Assembly (NCBI GenBank): GCA_001632435.1
Contig: KV423940.1
Location: 39,598 to 103,597 of the forward strand
Origin: Calocera cornea HHB12733
Taxonomy: Eukaryota > Basidiomycota > Dacrymycetes > Dacrymycetales > Dacrymycetaceae
Length of the DNA: 64,000 nucleotides
Direction: 5' to 3'
Below the pieces are notes generated by a model. It saw nothing but the letters and a program-made list of their open reading frames with translations. It was not told where the DNA came from and searched no databases. Shown here in pieces: positions 44,565 to 55,613 of this stretch (position 1 is the first letter of the stretch; the number at the start of each line of letters is the position of its first letter). A program made the translations under genes and the position numbers.

Positions 44565-44577
44565 GGGTTTTGTCCGA
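44565..44577 (-). repeat. Right terminal inverted repeat
   Basis: It reads GGGTTTTGTCCGA on the plus strand, the exact complement of 23744-23756. The inner block GCCTCCGT is at 44552-44559. Confidence 0.65.
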
Positions 44578-44864
44578 CATACGCTGCGTTAGACTGGGCT
44601 GCGCAGCCGAGACACCGCTTTCACACAGCGGGTCCATCGCCGCACGAGGGCCCATCTCGGAGCAGCGGAGAAACGGCATAGCCACTGAACGGTGGGGACA
44701 TGACTCCCTCTTCTCTCGGAATACGTTGCATACTACGTCTTCTAGCTAACCAGGGTTTACATACATACAGATACTGATGTTTGTTTGTTTTGTTGTGTCG
44801 TCTTGGAGGGATGAGCGGCGCTTGCACTTTTGCAGACATCTTCGGGTGCGGTTGGGCAGCGGGG

Positions 44865-46533
44865 TCACGCCTCCCTGGCCCACTTGACGAACCAGTCCTC
44901 CCACCGGTCCCACTCGCCCTCGCCCTCCTGCTCCTGCTCCCCCTTCCCCTCCTCGAGCCCATGCCCGCTCGTCCCATTCCTCCCCCCAAGCGGGTTAAGC
45001 ACCCACTCCACCACCTGCACCGCGCCGTTCCTCGCCGGCACGTCCAGCACGGCCACCGGCACGCCCTTGGCCCACATATGGTACGCGGCCACCTCCCTCT
45101 CCCCGCCCGGGGGCGGCAGGCGCAGGACGGGCCGCTTGTTCACGTGGATCGGCAGCGTGTGGTTCGCCCCCAGCAGCGTGGGAAGGAGCGCCGTGTAGTC
45201 GTATTTCGGCCAGAGCGCCTCCCCGCCCTCGCCCTCGCCCTCCTCGCCCTCCCGGGCACTGGGGGACACACCAGAAAGCTTCGGATGCACCCAATCGGCA
45301 AACAGCACCGTCCCGTTGACGATGTGGAACTTCAGCAGCTTCTCGAGCGCCCACTCGCCCCAGGGAGAGTGCAGCCACTGGCTGAGTCGCGGCGGGAGGC
45401 GCGACCACGCTTTGTTGGAGGGGGCGAAGATTGTCAGGGCGGGGCTGCCGGTCCACGAGAGGCCGGGCAGCGAGAGGTCCTCATCCTGAGTGAGGAAGGC
45501 AGCGGCGAGTGCAATGGACTGTTCTTCCTCCGTGGCAAAGTCGAAGGCTGAGGCCGACGGACGGTGGAACACCGGCTTGTGGCTGACGACCTTATCGAGC
45601 CCCGTACGCGCCAGTGCGCCCGCCGTGACCTCCAGGAACCACGGTGCCTCCGAGTGGGCGAAGGGGAAGAGCCACGGCACGCCGTACAGCTGCTCCATTG
45701 CGCTCAACCCGGGTTGGAGGGCCCGGTTCACCCCGTGTACGATGCCGTTGCTGGCCTTCTTGTCGGGGGCGACTATGTGCCCGGCGAAGTTGATCTGGAT
45801 GGTGGGGAAAGGCCGCAACCCGGGGGTGAGCTTGATCCTCTGAGCGGCGCCCAGGAGAGAGCCGGGAACGTGCAGCGCCGTGCCCGCTGTGCTGTTCTCG
45901 GCGAGCTGGGCAAGCGCGTACGCCTCGTGCGGGAGCACATGATACTGCACGAGCGCATGGACGATCTTCACAGCGGCCTTGTGTGCCCAGCCGCTCCCCT
46001 GCGGGTGCGCGGTGAAGTACCGGTGGAGCGTCTCGAGCGCGAGGGGGTTGCCGAACTCGAGCGGCAGCTGGTGCGGCGAAGGGGTGGGGAAAGCAGCGTT
46101 CGTGGGCGCGAAGAGCGTGAATGGGCCGGAGTAGGTCGACAGGTAGGTCACTGTGGATGGGTCTTGGGTGATGAGGAAGAAGAACTTGGAGAACCTGCGC
46201 GGAGGGGGTGGTCAGCCGGGCGGGTTAGGAAGGGAGGAGGGGAAGGGCGTACTGCTCGTCCTCGGCCAGGATCTGGTAGACTGTCTTCTCCTTGAACCCG
46301 CCGCCGTCCTGCACCTGAACCGCATCCTCATGTGTCGACCAGAGCTGCTCCACCTTCGCCCAACCTCCCTTCACGCCCTCCCAAAGCCTCTCGAACCCAC
46401 CCTCGACGACACTCTCAAACCCGTCCGCAGGGAGGATACTGAACACCGGCTCCCTTCGCTCGACGCCAGCGCCAGGAGCGGCCAGAGCAGTCGCAGAAGC
46501 GGCGAGTAGCGCGGCAGCGGTGAGGTACTTCAT
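44865..46533 (-). CDS. Secreted fasciclin (FAS1) domain protein
   Basis: Two exons (46533-46253, 46194-44865) join in phase. A signal peptide (MKYLTAAALLAASATALAAP) is followed by two FAS1 domains. The first has the H1-like segment YSGPFTLFAPTNAAFPTPSP, VQYHVLPHEAY and the H2-like end SNGIVHGVNRAL. The second has PALTIFAPSNKAWSRLPPRL, LKFHIVNGTVLFADW and VPARNGAVQVVEWVLNPLG. FAS1 proteins act in cell adhesion and cell-wall biology. There is no obvious C-terminal GPI-anchor helix; the protein ends in a Glu-rich tail (EQEQEGEGEWDRWEDWFVKW). It is the first host gene to the right of the mobile element. Confidence 0.88.
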
Positions 46534-47116
46534 GCTGTCCGACTGTTGTTGTTCCGAGTGTGAAGTTGGACGTCAGGAATGACAGTCGCAGTGCAGTCCG
46601 ATGCTCACGGCGCGCACTTATAGGTGCGCAGGGCGATCGCGATCGCGCAGCCCAGTGGCCCAAAGGAGGAGCGGCCTGGCCGGTAGCCGGGAGGCGTACG
46701 CCAGCCCAGCCGAGCGTGCTCCATTCGAGATCGCGATGAGGACACCACAGCCCGCACCCTTGTTTCCCCGCATATGACGACGCACCCGCACGTTCCATCG
46801 GTAAATCCCCTGGCCTACCAATAGCTCAGACCCTACCATAACGGTATGCAAGACCTTGGTGGCTATGCGGTGCTCTGAACCCGAGACCCGCTCTATATTG
46901 GGACGCCTGACGCTATGGGCGCTATGGGTGGAGGCGATGCGCCAGACCCATGAGGGTAGCACGGCCTCATGTACAAAGCTGCGCGCCACGTGCCAGGCCG
47001 GGGCCGCAGGCGCGAGATCCGTCCATCTCGATTCCACCGCGACTGCGTTCCCCTCCCCATTCGGCCAATTGTGGTCACTGTGAACCTGTTCTCCTTCTGC
47101 ACGTGGTTTGAGCTCA
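46534..47116. other. Divergent intergenic region
   Basis: This is about 580 bp between the fasciclin gene and the third DUF6532-type gene. No coding exon or repeat was seen. Confidence 0.4.
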
Positions 47117-49014
47117 ATGGAATGGGTTAGGCTTCAGGGAGTTGCCGCCGGTGTTTCAACTATGCTACACGAATTATCGACCAGCGGTCAACATCAGTCA
47201 AATGAACACTGTAACGGCGACGATTGCGATCTAACCGTGGTCTGCCAAGATGCAGAGCACCAGGAGCGAGAGATCTGGCCGTTGCGGGTTGGTGCGTGCA
47301 CCAGACTCTGAAACATCCACCACGCTAACCAGTTCACAGCGACTGCGAACGACCATGACAGCAATTCCAAAGAGCCCGCAGCATCATCGCCAACTACTAT
47401 CAACTTACACACTGCCGAGTCATCGCAGGACTCCTCCTCGACATACTCGGAACAAAGCTGTACATCCGAGATAACCAAGTCATCGGGGTCATCGCGATCA
47501 CTGTCTTTAGCAGCTTCACCGTCTCAGCGCGCAAAGGCCCATACTCTAGTGTCGGTCGCGACCAATCTATCCGCCTCTGAAGATGCAGGCATGCCAATGC
47601 GAAGGAAGAGATTCAGATCGCCAGCAGCGCACTCCGTATGGTTGAATTATGCTGCATTTCATAATTCTAAGCATTTATCAGGTCCCACAGGCAAGAGGCG
47701 AGGAAGGCGCTAATAACACTGGGCGATCGTTCAAGCGTCGACGGGTGGAGGTCATAACAGTACACAGCGAATCCGACTCAAGTGACGGTAAGAATCATGC
47801 AATCGCTTCAGACCTCCTGCTCACGATCTGAATAGAACTGGTATCCGATGTAGATGAGGAGTCTCAGTCCGACATCGATGACTCTACGTTGACGGCGATT
47901 ACATCGCACAATCCCAAAGCGCATAAATACTGGAGTGTCTGGCCCCCGCCTGCAACTGATCCGCAAGGCACTAATCTTTCTTCCTATACCCTCGAAATGC
48001 AGTGGACACTACAACGGGCGAAGACATGGTACAAAATGTGCCTGCTCCGGTGGAGAATGTATCCAACAAAGAAGCAAGAACAACGCTTTATCCGTTGGGC
48101 AATCAAGAAGGCCAATCAAGAAGCGGACTGTGCCAATCCTGCAAAACCACGAATCGAGTGCAAGTTCTACCCCGGACATCGTAACTTAGTACGAGCTACC
48201 TATTGTCACAAGCCCTCTCATGCTGACGATTCTTAAGATCCGGAATACAGCTTATTGGCTCCGAGGACGATTCAAGACTAAAGCCAAGAAAATCGTACAT
48301 GAATCGTATCCGGACTTATTCGACCTTTACGACAGAGCAGAAGACTTGGCCAGAGAAGCCGCCAAAGAGAACCGAAGAGGAAGCGAGGTTGGGCTCCTCC
48401 AAGAGGAATCGAGGTTACGCAATCAGTTTCGAAAGGGTGTGGCGCACCTCCGGAAGGACGCGCACTTTATCTATCGGGACTTCAACTGTCTAAGTGTATG
48501 TCTTTCACTGGTTCTACTTCAACGATCCCTATAATCCTATATGTAGGATAACTCCGCATGCTCAGGTCGCTATCTTCATGAAGCACATCTTAAGCTCATG
48601 CACAGCATGTGCTACAGCGCTTCCCCCGGTTGTGGCGAGGAGATGGAGTATCAAGACTTACTGGTCCCGCCACCGATATCCTTGGGCGCATTTGCGATGG
48701 CATCGGTTCGTGATATTCGAACGCACTAGTGTTGTATTCATGTATGTTTCCAGATTGATCATGCCCTTTCTTGCTACACCAGTGGTTCTTTCATCGAGAA
48801 GAGATCCAGCAACGAAGTGGAAGACACATATGCGGAGATGAGGCACTGGTTGAAAACGCTCAAGCACCAATCTCTCCATGCGTTCGACGGACTTAGGGCG
48901 GAGTGGACCAAGAGCTGCTGGTGGGTTCGCGTCTTGCTCTTTGTCCGAGGTTTATGTATTGAGGGTCTTCGCAGCCGGAAAGCGAAGGCGCTAAAGTTCA
49001 ACCTGTCTCCTTGA
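47117..49014 (+). CDS. DUF6532 domain protein 3
   Basis: The start is MEWVRLQGVAAGVSTML at 47117. Exons join in phase across 47292-47341 (donor GTGCGT), about 47637-47681, about 47788-47834, 48190-48237, about 48497-48546 and about 48710-48752. The N-terminal half is Ser/acidic and disordered with basic patches (RRKRFRSP, SFKRRRVEV). The core reads WTLQRAKTWYKMCLLRWRMY, NTAYWLRGRFKTKAKKIVHE, SYPDLFDLYDRAEDLAREAA, RLRNQFRKGVAHLRKDAHFI and DNSACSGRYLHEAHLKLMHS, then the DUF6532 signature block ISLGAFAMASIDHALSCYTS. It ends LRAEWTKSCWWVRVLLFVRG with a basic tail at 49014. No inactivating mutation was seen. It lies outside the inverted-repeat element. Confidence 0.7.
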
Positions 49015-49660
49015 TCAGTGGTAGCATTTGAATATGGCTATCAATAGGACTTGTCAATCGTCAAGATCCGCACGAGAGTCCATCTCCAGAGGTACAACAC
49101 TAGTATAGTGTCTTCCTTTCTATGCAGATGCGGTAATCAGTAGCGCTTGTTTGATCGCCAGCTCGGAGACCCTGATTGCCCTGGGAGTTTTAAATGTGGC
49201 ATCTGTGGTAGAGTCTCCCGTTCTAGTCCTTTTCTGCGCATCATCGGGCTCTTTCCTAGCAAGCAGAACTGCACGAGGTTACATTTGCGATCGTGGCACA
49301 CCGCAACTCTTTGACAGACGGCTTACAACTCCTCTTTCAATCGACAGCCGGTTGCGCTGAGTCACCCAGCTTCACGCATCAGCACTCACCCCCTCAACAT
49401 TTAACCAACAGCGCCTGAGGTACGAGCTGCCAGTGAGCAAGCACGTAGTGCGAAGTGGAGCGAAGACGGTAGTGCGCGATCAATTGAGACTACGGCAGGA
49501 CGAGGGAAATGTCTTTCTACAGTATGTAATGTGCCAGTGGAGCACAGGATCCGCCTCATTCGCAGCTGGTCCCAACTGCCGAATTCCCATGCACTTGGCA
49601 CCCTCAACGTGTGGACAGTGGGAAAGCGATGGGGACTATCAGTCGAGCAAATTCTGATCG
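49015..49660. other. Intergenic region left of the minisatellite
   Basis: Only short frames are present. The sequence at about 49440-49650 leads directly into the tandem repeat. No gene was recognised. Confidence 0.4.
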
Positions 49661-50720
49661 AAATTATTAGTCGAGCGACGCAGCTCGAAGCTGTCAGTCG
49701 AGGGAAGCTGATTACGGCTGTCAGTCAAGCATGGTCGAGGCAACAGTCGAACGATACACGAGCGACACAGCTGGAAGCTGTCAGTCGAGGGAGACTGATT
49801 ACAGCTGTCAGTCGAGCATGGTCGAGGTACCAGTCGAACGGCACACNNNNNNNNNNNNNNNNNNNNNNNNNNNNNNNNNNNNNNNNNNNNNNNNNNNNNN
49901 NNNNNNNNNNNNNNNNNNNNNNNNNNNNNNNNNNNNNNNNNNNNNNNNNNNNNNNNNNNNNNNNNNNNNNNNNNNNNNNNNNNNNNNNNNNNNNNNNNNN
50001 NNNNNNNNNNNNNNNNNNNNNNNNNNNNNNNNNNNNNNNNNNNNNNNNNNNNNNNNNNNNNNNNNNNNNNNNNNNNNNNNNNNNNNNNNNNNNNNNNNNN
50101 NNNNNNNNNNNNNNNNNNNNNNNNNNNNNNNNNNNNNNNNNNNNNNNNNNNNNNNNNNNNNNNNNNNNNNNNNNNNNNNNNNNNNNNNNNNNNNNNNNNN
50201 NNNNNNNNNNNNNNNNNNNNNNNNNNNNNNNNNNNNNNNNNNNNNNAGCGACGCAGCTCGAAGCTGTCAGTCGAGGGAGACTGATTACGGCTGTCAGTCG
50301 AGCATGGTCGAGGTACCAGTCGAACGGCACACGAGCGACGCCGCTCGAAGCTGTCAGTCGAGGCAGACTGGTTACGCCTGTCGGCCGAGCATGGCTGGTC
50401 GAGGTGGCTGGTCGAGGTGGCTGGTCGAGGTACCAATCGAACGATATATCTTGAAGTTGTCAGTCGATGCAGGCTGATCGAATCTTTCAGTAGGGCCAGG
50501 CTGATGACGGCTGTCAGTCAAGAAGCTTGCTGATCGAGATTATCAGTCGAGTGATGCAGCTCGAAGATTTCAGTTGAGGGAAGCTGAACATGGCTGTCAG
50601 TCGAGCATGGTCGAGGCACCAGTCGAACGATACACGAAGGACGCAGCTCAAAGCTGCTGTCAGTCGAGTGAGGTACCAGGTGAACGATACATCTTGAAAT
50701 TGTCAGTCGATGCAGACTGA
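49660..50720. repeat. Minisatellite with 87-bp unit, interrupted by an assembly gap
   Basis: Units start with GCGACRCAGCTCGAAGCTGT (49675, 49762, 50247, 50334) and are 87 bp apart. Each contains two AGCTGTCAGTCGAG-type sub-motifs and the block GGTCGAGGTACCAGTCGAAC. Right of 50380 the array degenerates into shorter, shuffled pieces, including a TGGTCGAGGTGGC triplication at about 50396-50430. Because 87 is a multiple of 3, the array is open in several frames on both strands; this is not evidence of coding. Confidence 0.9.
49847..50246. other. Run of 400 N (assembly gap)
   Basis: Exactly 400 undetermined bases fall inside the tandem array. The round length suggests an estimated or arbitrary gap size, so the true number of 87-bp units is unknown. 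Confidence 0.99.
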
Positions 50721-51695
50721 TCGAAGCTATCAGCGGAGCGAGGATCATCACACCTGTAGTCGCGTGAGGTGGATCGGAGCAATCAGACGAGCCGCCAAGC
50801 TGATCAAGGCATGGAATGAGAACCGGAGACAGTTGGGCTGGGAGAGCGAACGCGACCTGGCAGATGCAGGGGTCGATCAAGATTGCGAGATTACCGCAGG
50901 ATGAAGAATCTGATTTTTTTGAACCTTTTATGTATGGCCTTACATATATGGATGGAAATAGTGAAAGAGATGTCACTCATCAACCACACATACAGGTGCT
51001 CAGAAAGTGGCTTACCACGGTGCAGGGGTCTGGAGCGTATCACATGTACAACACGACTGGGAACGTCATCGCAATTATTGAAGAACATCTTCCCAGAATT
51101 ATCCATGAAGACTTTATGCCCAATGCAGTACACTATCAAACATGCTGACGACACCGGGGATGGAGGTCCCAGAACAATTTACGGGTGTAGACTGGTGTAG
51201 ATCCACAATACTTCCGGTAGAACGCTGTAGACCCCACTAGACCATCAAAGCGGAGACCCATGTAAGAATTTTCGTGTCCTCTACGCAACCTTTACCTCTG
51301 GCTCTCTGTCTTCCCACAAATTTCTCTTCTCTGGCCCTTGTGCATATCGAACGTCTGGTACACTCATTCTAAGCTTACACTCGCCCGTGGGCACCTTTCC
51401 GTTCAAAGTTTGTGCATTAATAGAAGGACGGAGCAGGGGCAGGAAGGTACAACGTGAGTGCGTACTATTCGTTTTCTCCAGAGACTTGAGACTTATCCTC
51501 GTGTCATATTGCGACAGCGACGTTTGTACACGGTGAAGGCTATCAGCCACTACATCCTACCTTCACGTCGTCGGCTGCGGCCTACTACACACATCATGGC
51601 TCGAATTGGGTTATCGTCCAAGATCCCAGGTCTGCAGCTCCTCAAACCAACTTACACTATGCCTCTCTACTGAATGCCACCTCTAGGCGTGTTGG
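50721..51695. other. Region right of the minisatellite, no clear gene
   Basis: A plus-strand frame at 50816-51148 (MQGSIKIARLPQDEESDFFE, VLRKWLTTVQGSGAYHMYNT, IAIIEEHLPRIIHEDFMP) has coding-like composition but no recognisable start, family or splice partners. It may be a gene fragment. The rest shows nothing. Confidence 0.3.
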
Positions 51696-53568
51696 ATGAT
51701 AGATCTATGGTTTCAGGGAGAAGTCGTTGGAACAGAGGTGCAGGTACTTCGAGGAAAAGGAAAGAGAGTGCAGAAAGCCTCGGTGCGCCAGCTACATGCG
51801 TGGCCTCTTCGCGGTGCTAATAAAATCGTAGATCTGTCTGATTTCGTTCAATCGGAACAAGACACAGAGTATGACGGGTTGGGACTGCCAAGTGAGGCGT
51901 CTGTTGCTCCTCGCTCGACTGGGGAAAACCATCGCGGAGAGCGCTACTCAGCTTCCACGGACACAGTCGGTCGAAGGGTCCACTTTGTTGGTGGAGCTGA
52001 TCGGGCGTATCCCTCACAGCATCGCAGAGCCCCGCCAGACCCTTCAATTGATCGGCAAGGCAACCGACGTACCCGCAAGCCTGCTGACAGACACCACTTG
52101 CGCCATATCAGCCCGGACGGATATCAAACTGAAATGTTGTCTGATCATTGGCAGAAAGAATCTTGTGTGTGGGAAGAAGAGTCTTCGGGGTCAGAAACAG
52201 AGTTTCCTCGTACGTGCCTGTCACAATATAGCAGAAATACCTGGTAACCAGTTCTGTTACGAAGGCGTTCGACAGACTAAAAACGCCGCCAAAGCTGTCA
52301 AGCGTCGTCCGGCTGTCAAGGACGGTATTTATGTGAGTTAATTGATCCTTTGGGAAGTCTCTGAACTGATCTGGCGTTGACAGTATCACGTTGTGTCTTC
52401 GTACTCAGTCTCTCCCTCCAAGGGAAGACGGGGGAAGCTTTCGCAAATACGCCCTCAACAGACGCGATCGAAACCTCGTTCATCGCGAACTGGCACCAGC
52501 GGTAACACCCGACGAGCCGGTCCTCGTGCCGCTGAAGGAAAACCCGACCCAGTCGATCATAGGAATTCGGACTCTGCATCCGATTCATTTCAGAGCGAGT
52601 CCGAATCAGAGCCTAGAGACCAGCGATCTCGCCGGAAAACCGGAAGCCATGCTCGGATGCGAGAGCTCTCCCCCTGTTCTCACAGCATCGTTAATCAGCT
52701 GAATCATCGTTATCGCGTGAAGCTTGCTTCGGAAAACGCCTTTCCGACCGCGGACAAAAGTCAAGAGTGGGTGGCGGGAGATTTCAAAGACGTTACGGAG
52801 GAGCTCGGGTTGTACCAAAGCCATTATGCGGGGCGCTACAAGAAGTCACGTGCTTACCGTGAAAATATCAAGGACATCGTAAGCTCCAGCTCTGAGCGCG
52901 TGACTTTGCTTATGGTGGCACAGGTATTACAGCGGCAATCACAACTTCGGGGGGAGATCAAGAGCATTGCAGATTCCGCTGTGAGGCATTATTTTATCGA
53001 ACCCGTTATTGGCGATCCGGATCGCGTCGCGGAGGAGGTTGCCTATCTAATGGAAGAGTATCGCTTTCTCTTCAAGGATTGCCATCTTAAGGACAGCAAC
53101 GGAAAGGTAACGTGGATCCGCTGGAGGAGATGTGTCATCGGCTCATCATGAGTTGTAGACGGAGAAGCCACGCCTGCTCTACGAGCATCCCATCATTGGT
53201 GAAGTATTCTGTCGAGGCTACTACAAGAACCAGAAGAGCGAAGGGGTCACGCACAGAGACACCTTTTCTGCTAAGAATCCTGCCCTGTTGGCGCTTCCCA
53301 TTACAGCTGTAAGGACTGATGACTAGTTCTCATGTCTGACCTTCATTCTTATGCCCGTATATGGTAGATCGAGGCGAGCCTCTCGCAATGGAGTACTGGC
53401 GTACACAAAGCCAGTGCATCGCATCAGTTCTCCGCCTCTCACTGGGTCATACCGTATCAGGAGCATTCCAGGAATGCTCAAAGGTTCTCCCGCAAGTGGC
53501 CCGACACTTACCATCACCTCATGGACGATCTTCTGCGAAAAGGACTGTACGTGCGCTTCCAGCTTTGA
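51696..53568 (+). CDS. DUF6532 domain protein 4
   Basis: The 5' part (51696-52330) is Ser/Arg-rich, and its start and one intron are uncertain. From 52382 the frame is clear: SSYSVSPSKGRRGKLSQIRP, HSIVNQLNHRYRVKLASENA, DFKDVTEELGLYQSHYAGRY, SERVTLLMVAQVLQRQSQLR, IADSAVRHYFIEPVIGDPDR and EEVAYLMEEYRFLFKDCHLK. The intron 53107-53157 leads into LLYEHPIIGEVFCRGYYKNQ, GVTHRDTFSAKNPALLALPI, then the intron 53308-53369 and IEASLSQWSTGVHKASAS. The stop is at 53566-53568. The series F.++..L....L.+HPII..+...+Y...+.G+, F....PALLALPITAIEA.L..WSTG is a strong DUF6532 match and the clearest of the four copies. Confidence 0.75.
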
Positions 53569-53659
53569 GATAGAATCATGGCTAATATGAAGTTCTAGGG
53601 CCCTCAGTGGGTTCAAAACACATGAAGAACGCTCGCCTATCGACTATATCACCCCACTG

Positions 53660-55059
53660 ATGGCACGACTGGATACAGCTACAGAAGCTGACCAAGCGCC
53701 TCCTCTTCCAAACTCGAACTCGCATTGGGGCAGCCAAAGCGTTCTTTGCTCTGATTCACCGACTACGGGGAACAGCCAAGATCTGAGTATGGATCTCAAT
53801 GCTGCTGTGGAAGCCGAGCTGGCTCATCAGGAATTCATGGGACACCTACCCTCCTGCGCACCAAGAGAGCCTCGATCTAGTATTGAGGATGGAATCCACG
53901 AGTCTTTCCTGTGGTCCGATTCGAGCAACATTCTGCCCGACCCTTGTGAGAAGCCGTCTACACCTAGTGTTCCAGTCGAGGATCCGTCGCTTGAAATCTT
54001 TCCATCACATCTCGATTCGCCAACAGCCCCACAAACGACGCACGCAGTACCACAGCTACCGGAATTGTTGTTTTCACAGACCGGAAGTGCATGGCGAGAG
54101 CTGTCCCAGATTCTTCCGAACTTGCGTAAGCAGCCGCACAGCACTATGCCACATCTATCCGCTGTTGTCTCCCCGGAATCGGAGCGGGCAGAGGGTGTCA
54201 CTACAGACGAATACTGCCATGGAGAGAGTCACGGTAGGCATTCTAGCCCTCTTATACCTAGTGCACTTTCTTATGGGCAACCTTAGTAGAGCTTCACCCA
54301 CAGAGCGTCAGCCTTGGTCTCAACTCCGAAGCGGATGCAGCGGCTACAACCCTCCACCTCCAGACTTGCCCGGTTTTGCCTTCGGGAGTATCATGCCTGT
54401 CTTCTGGGGTCTCGACCGAGGGACCCCCAGCTACTACGGAGAACGGAGAGAGGCCATCAACTGCCGCCAAGCGCAAGAAGCTCGCTTTCGGACAGAAGAC
54501 TACATCGGACGGACAGCTCTGCTTGTACCAAGAGGCCATGACACCGATGTCCTCGCCTGCGAAGCAACCGATGCCCTGTACTACCAGGCTCTCGCCACCC
54601 ATCATCGAGGGTTCCATTGTGAGGAGCGACGATGTGGTGGAGAAGCCGGGTGAAAGCGGCACTGGTGCAGTCGACGTGACGTCGTGCGTGGATCAAGGCT
54701 CGGAAGAGTCCCTTGCCCAAGTATTTCATGTGCTCCAGGCCGACAATAGCAGGACACTCTTCATGGAGATATCGAAGACTGCACATGATTCTTCTCCTTC
54801 TGTTTCTGAACGGGAACAAGCCGAACAAGGAGACCACAGTCTTTCCAGACTGCGTGTGGACGACGGGTCAGAAGAAGGTGTAATGCCAAATGTTCGACCG
54901 GCGCCAGCCACGCCCGGGTCGTCAGGCCCTCCGCCAAGCTCAGACGGAGATGTACTCCGCTCCACGGTGTCGAATCGCGTCATTCAAAGACCTCAAAGGT
55001 TCAACCAATCTCCGACCTTGGTACCGGCCAAGAGAGCAAGACCGCAGCGACGCAAGTAG
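53660..55059 (+). CDS. Serine-rich disordered protein, unknown
   Basis: Two exons (53660-54233, 54287-55059) close in phase and give 448 aa. Composition is Ser/Pro/Glu-rich throughout: SQSVLCSDSPTTGNSQDLSM, LDSPTAPQTTHAVPQLPELL, a Thr/Ser stretch, KRKKLAFGQKTTSDGQLCLY, CVDQGSEESLAQVFHVLQAD, ending VIQRPQRFNQSPTLVPAKRA and RPQRRK, a basic possible nuclear signal. No domain was recognised. It follows DUF6532 gene 4 in the same direction by 91 bp, so it could be a 3' continuation of that gene through an unseen splice. Confidence 0.5.
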
Positions 55060-55613
55060 AGTCTTTTCAACTTGGTTCTGTCCTGAGGTATTGTTCGTCT
55101 CCTCCGTAGACATCCCAGGAACACCTTCGTCGTACTAGATCCTTAAAGTATATTGTCCCCGAAGCCTCATGCCGACAGTTCTATACTACGAAATCCCATA
55201 TTACCGGAAAGTCGAAGGTCCCGATTTGCCCGCGATCGAGCCGAGGGGCTGGAACGGAGTGAGCGGAACACGACGTTCTTTACTTCCGACTTGATGGTTT
55301 GGAAAATTACGAGGCCCTCCTTCCTTTACCCATACCGGTCCTCTTCCTTCTAGTTGTTCCCTTGCTAGTTGTCCAAAGACTCAGTGGTCACACGTGTACG
55401 GATCAACCATCTACTTTAGGCATTCCGCTTTGCTCGACTCCAACGAGTAGTCTGCCGAGGCGCTCATCTTAAAGCAAGTTCGACTCGTCTACAGGGCGCC
55501 AGCATAGATAAGCCAAGTGTCAATCCTGGATACGATACGTCGTAACCTTCGGTACGCTCTGGTGAATCCTAGCGGAGAACCCTAGGAGTACAATTAAAGA
55601 AGTATGATGTCCG
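55060..55613. other. Intergenic region left of the Plavaka transposase
   Basis: The left end of the Plavaka element should lie here or a little further left. I could not match a terminal inverted repeat with the right side (59050-59200). Confidence 0.4.

Larger units (their letters stand above)
23744..44577. mobile_element. Candidate 20.8-kb multigene DNA transposon with 13-bp terminal inverted repeats
   Basis: The left end reads TCGGACAAAACCC (23744-23756) and the right end carries its exact reverse complement (44565-44577). A second matched block, ACGGAGGC, lies inside each end at 23773-23780 and, inverted, at 44552-44559. GTAC-rich subterminal repeats follow on both sides. Outside are ordinary host genes (the ZZ protein on the left, fasciclin on the right). 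Inside are a DDE integrase-core protein, a MYND protein, a HECT-like protein, two DUF6532-type proteins and three unknowns, with few gaps. I found no convincing target-site duplication: the left flank is GGCCTTT and the right flank CATACGC. The exact outer base may therefore differ, or the duplication has decayed. Nested insertion of two elements is the main alternative. Confidence 0.6.

Noticed and set aside
44781..45551. 256-aa plus-strand frame opposite the fasciclin gene
   Set aside because: It is an Arg/Pro/His-rich shadow; the minus strand has a signal peptide and two FAS1 domains.
48720..48740. CACTAGTG as a possible CACTA-element terminus
   Set aside because: It lies inside an intron of DUF6532 gene 3 and has no partner near the Plavaka transposase.
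50247..50430. CRISPR-like array appearance of the 87-bp repeat
   Set aside because: Units are contiguous without unique spacers, and the genome is eukaryotic; it is a minisatellite.
49531..50477. Long open frames through the minisatellite and N run on both strands
   Set aside because: They exist only because the repeat unit is a multiple of three and because N is read as an unknown residue.
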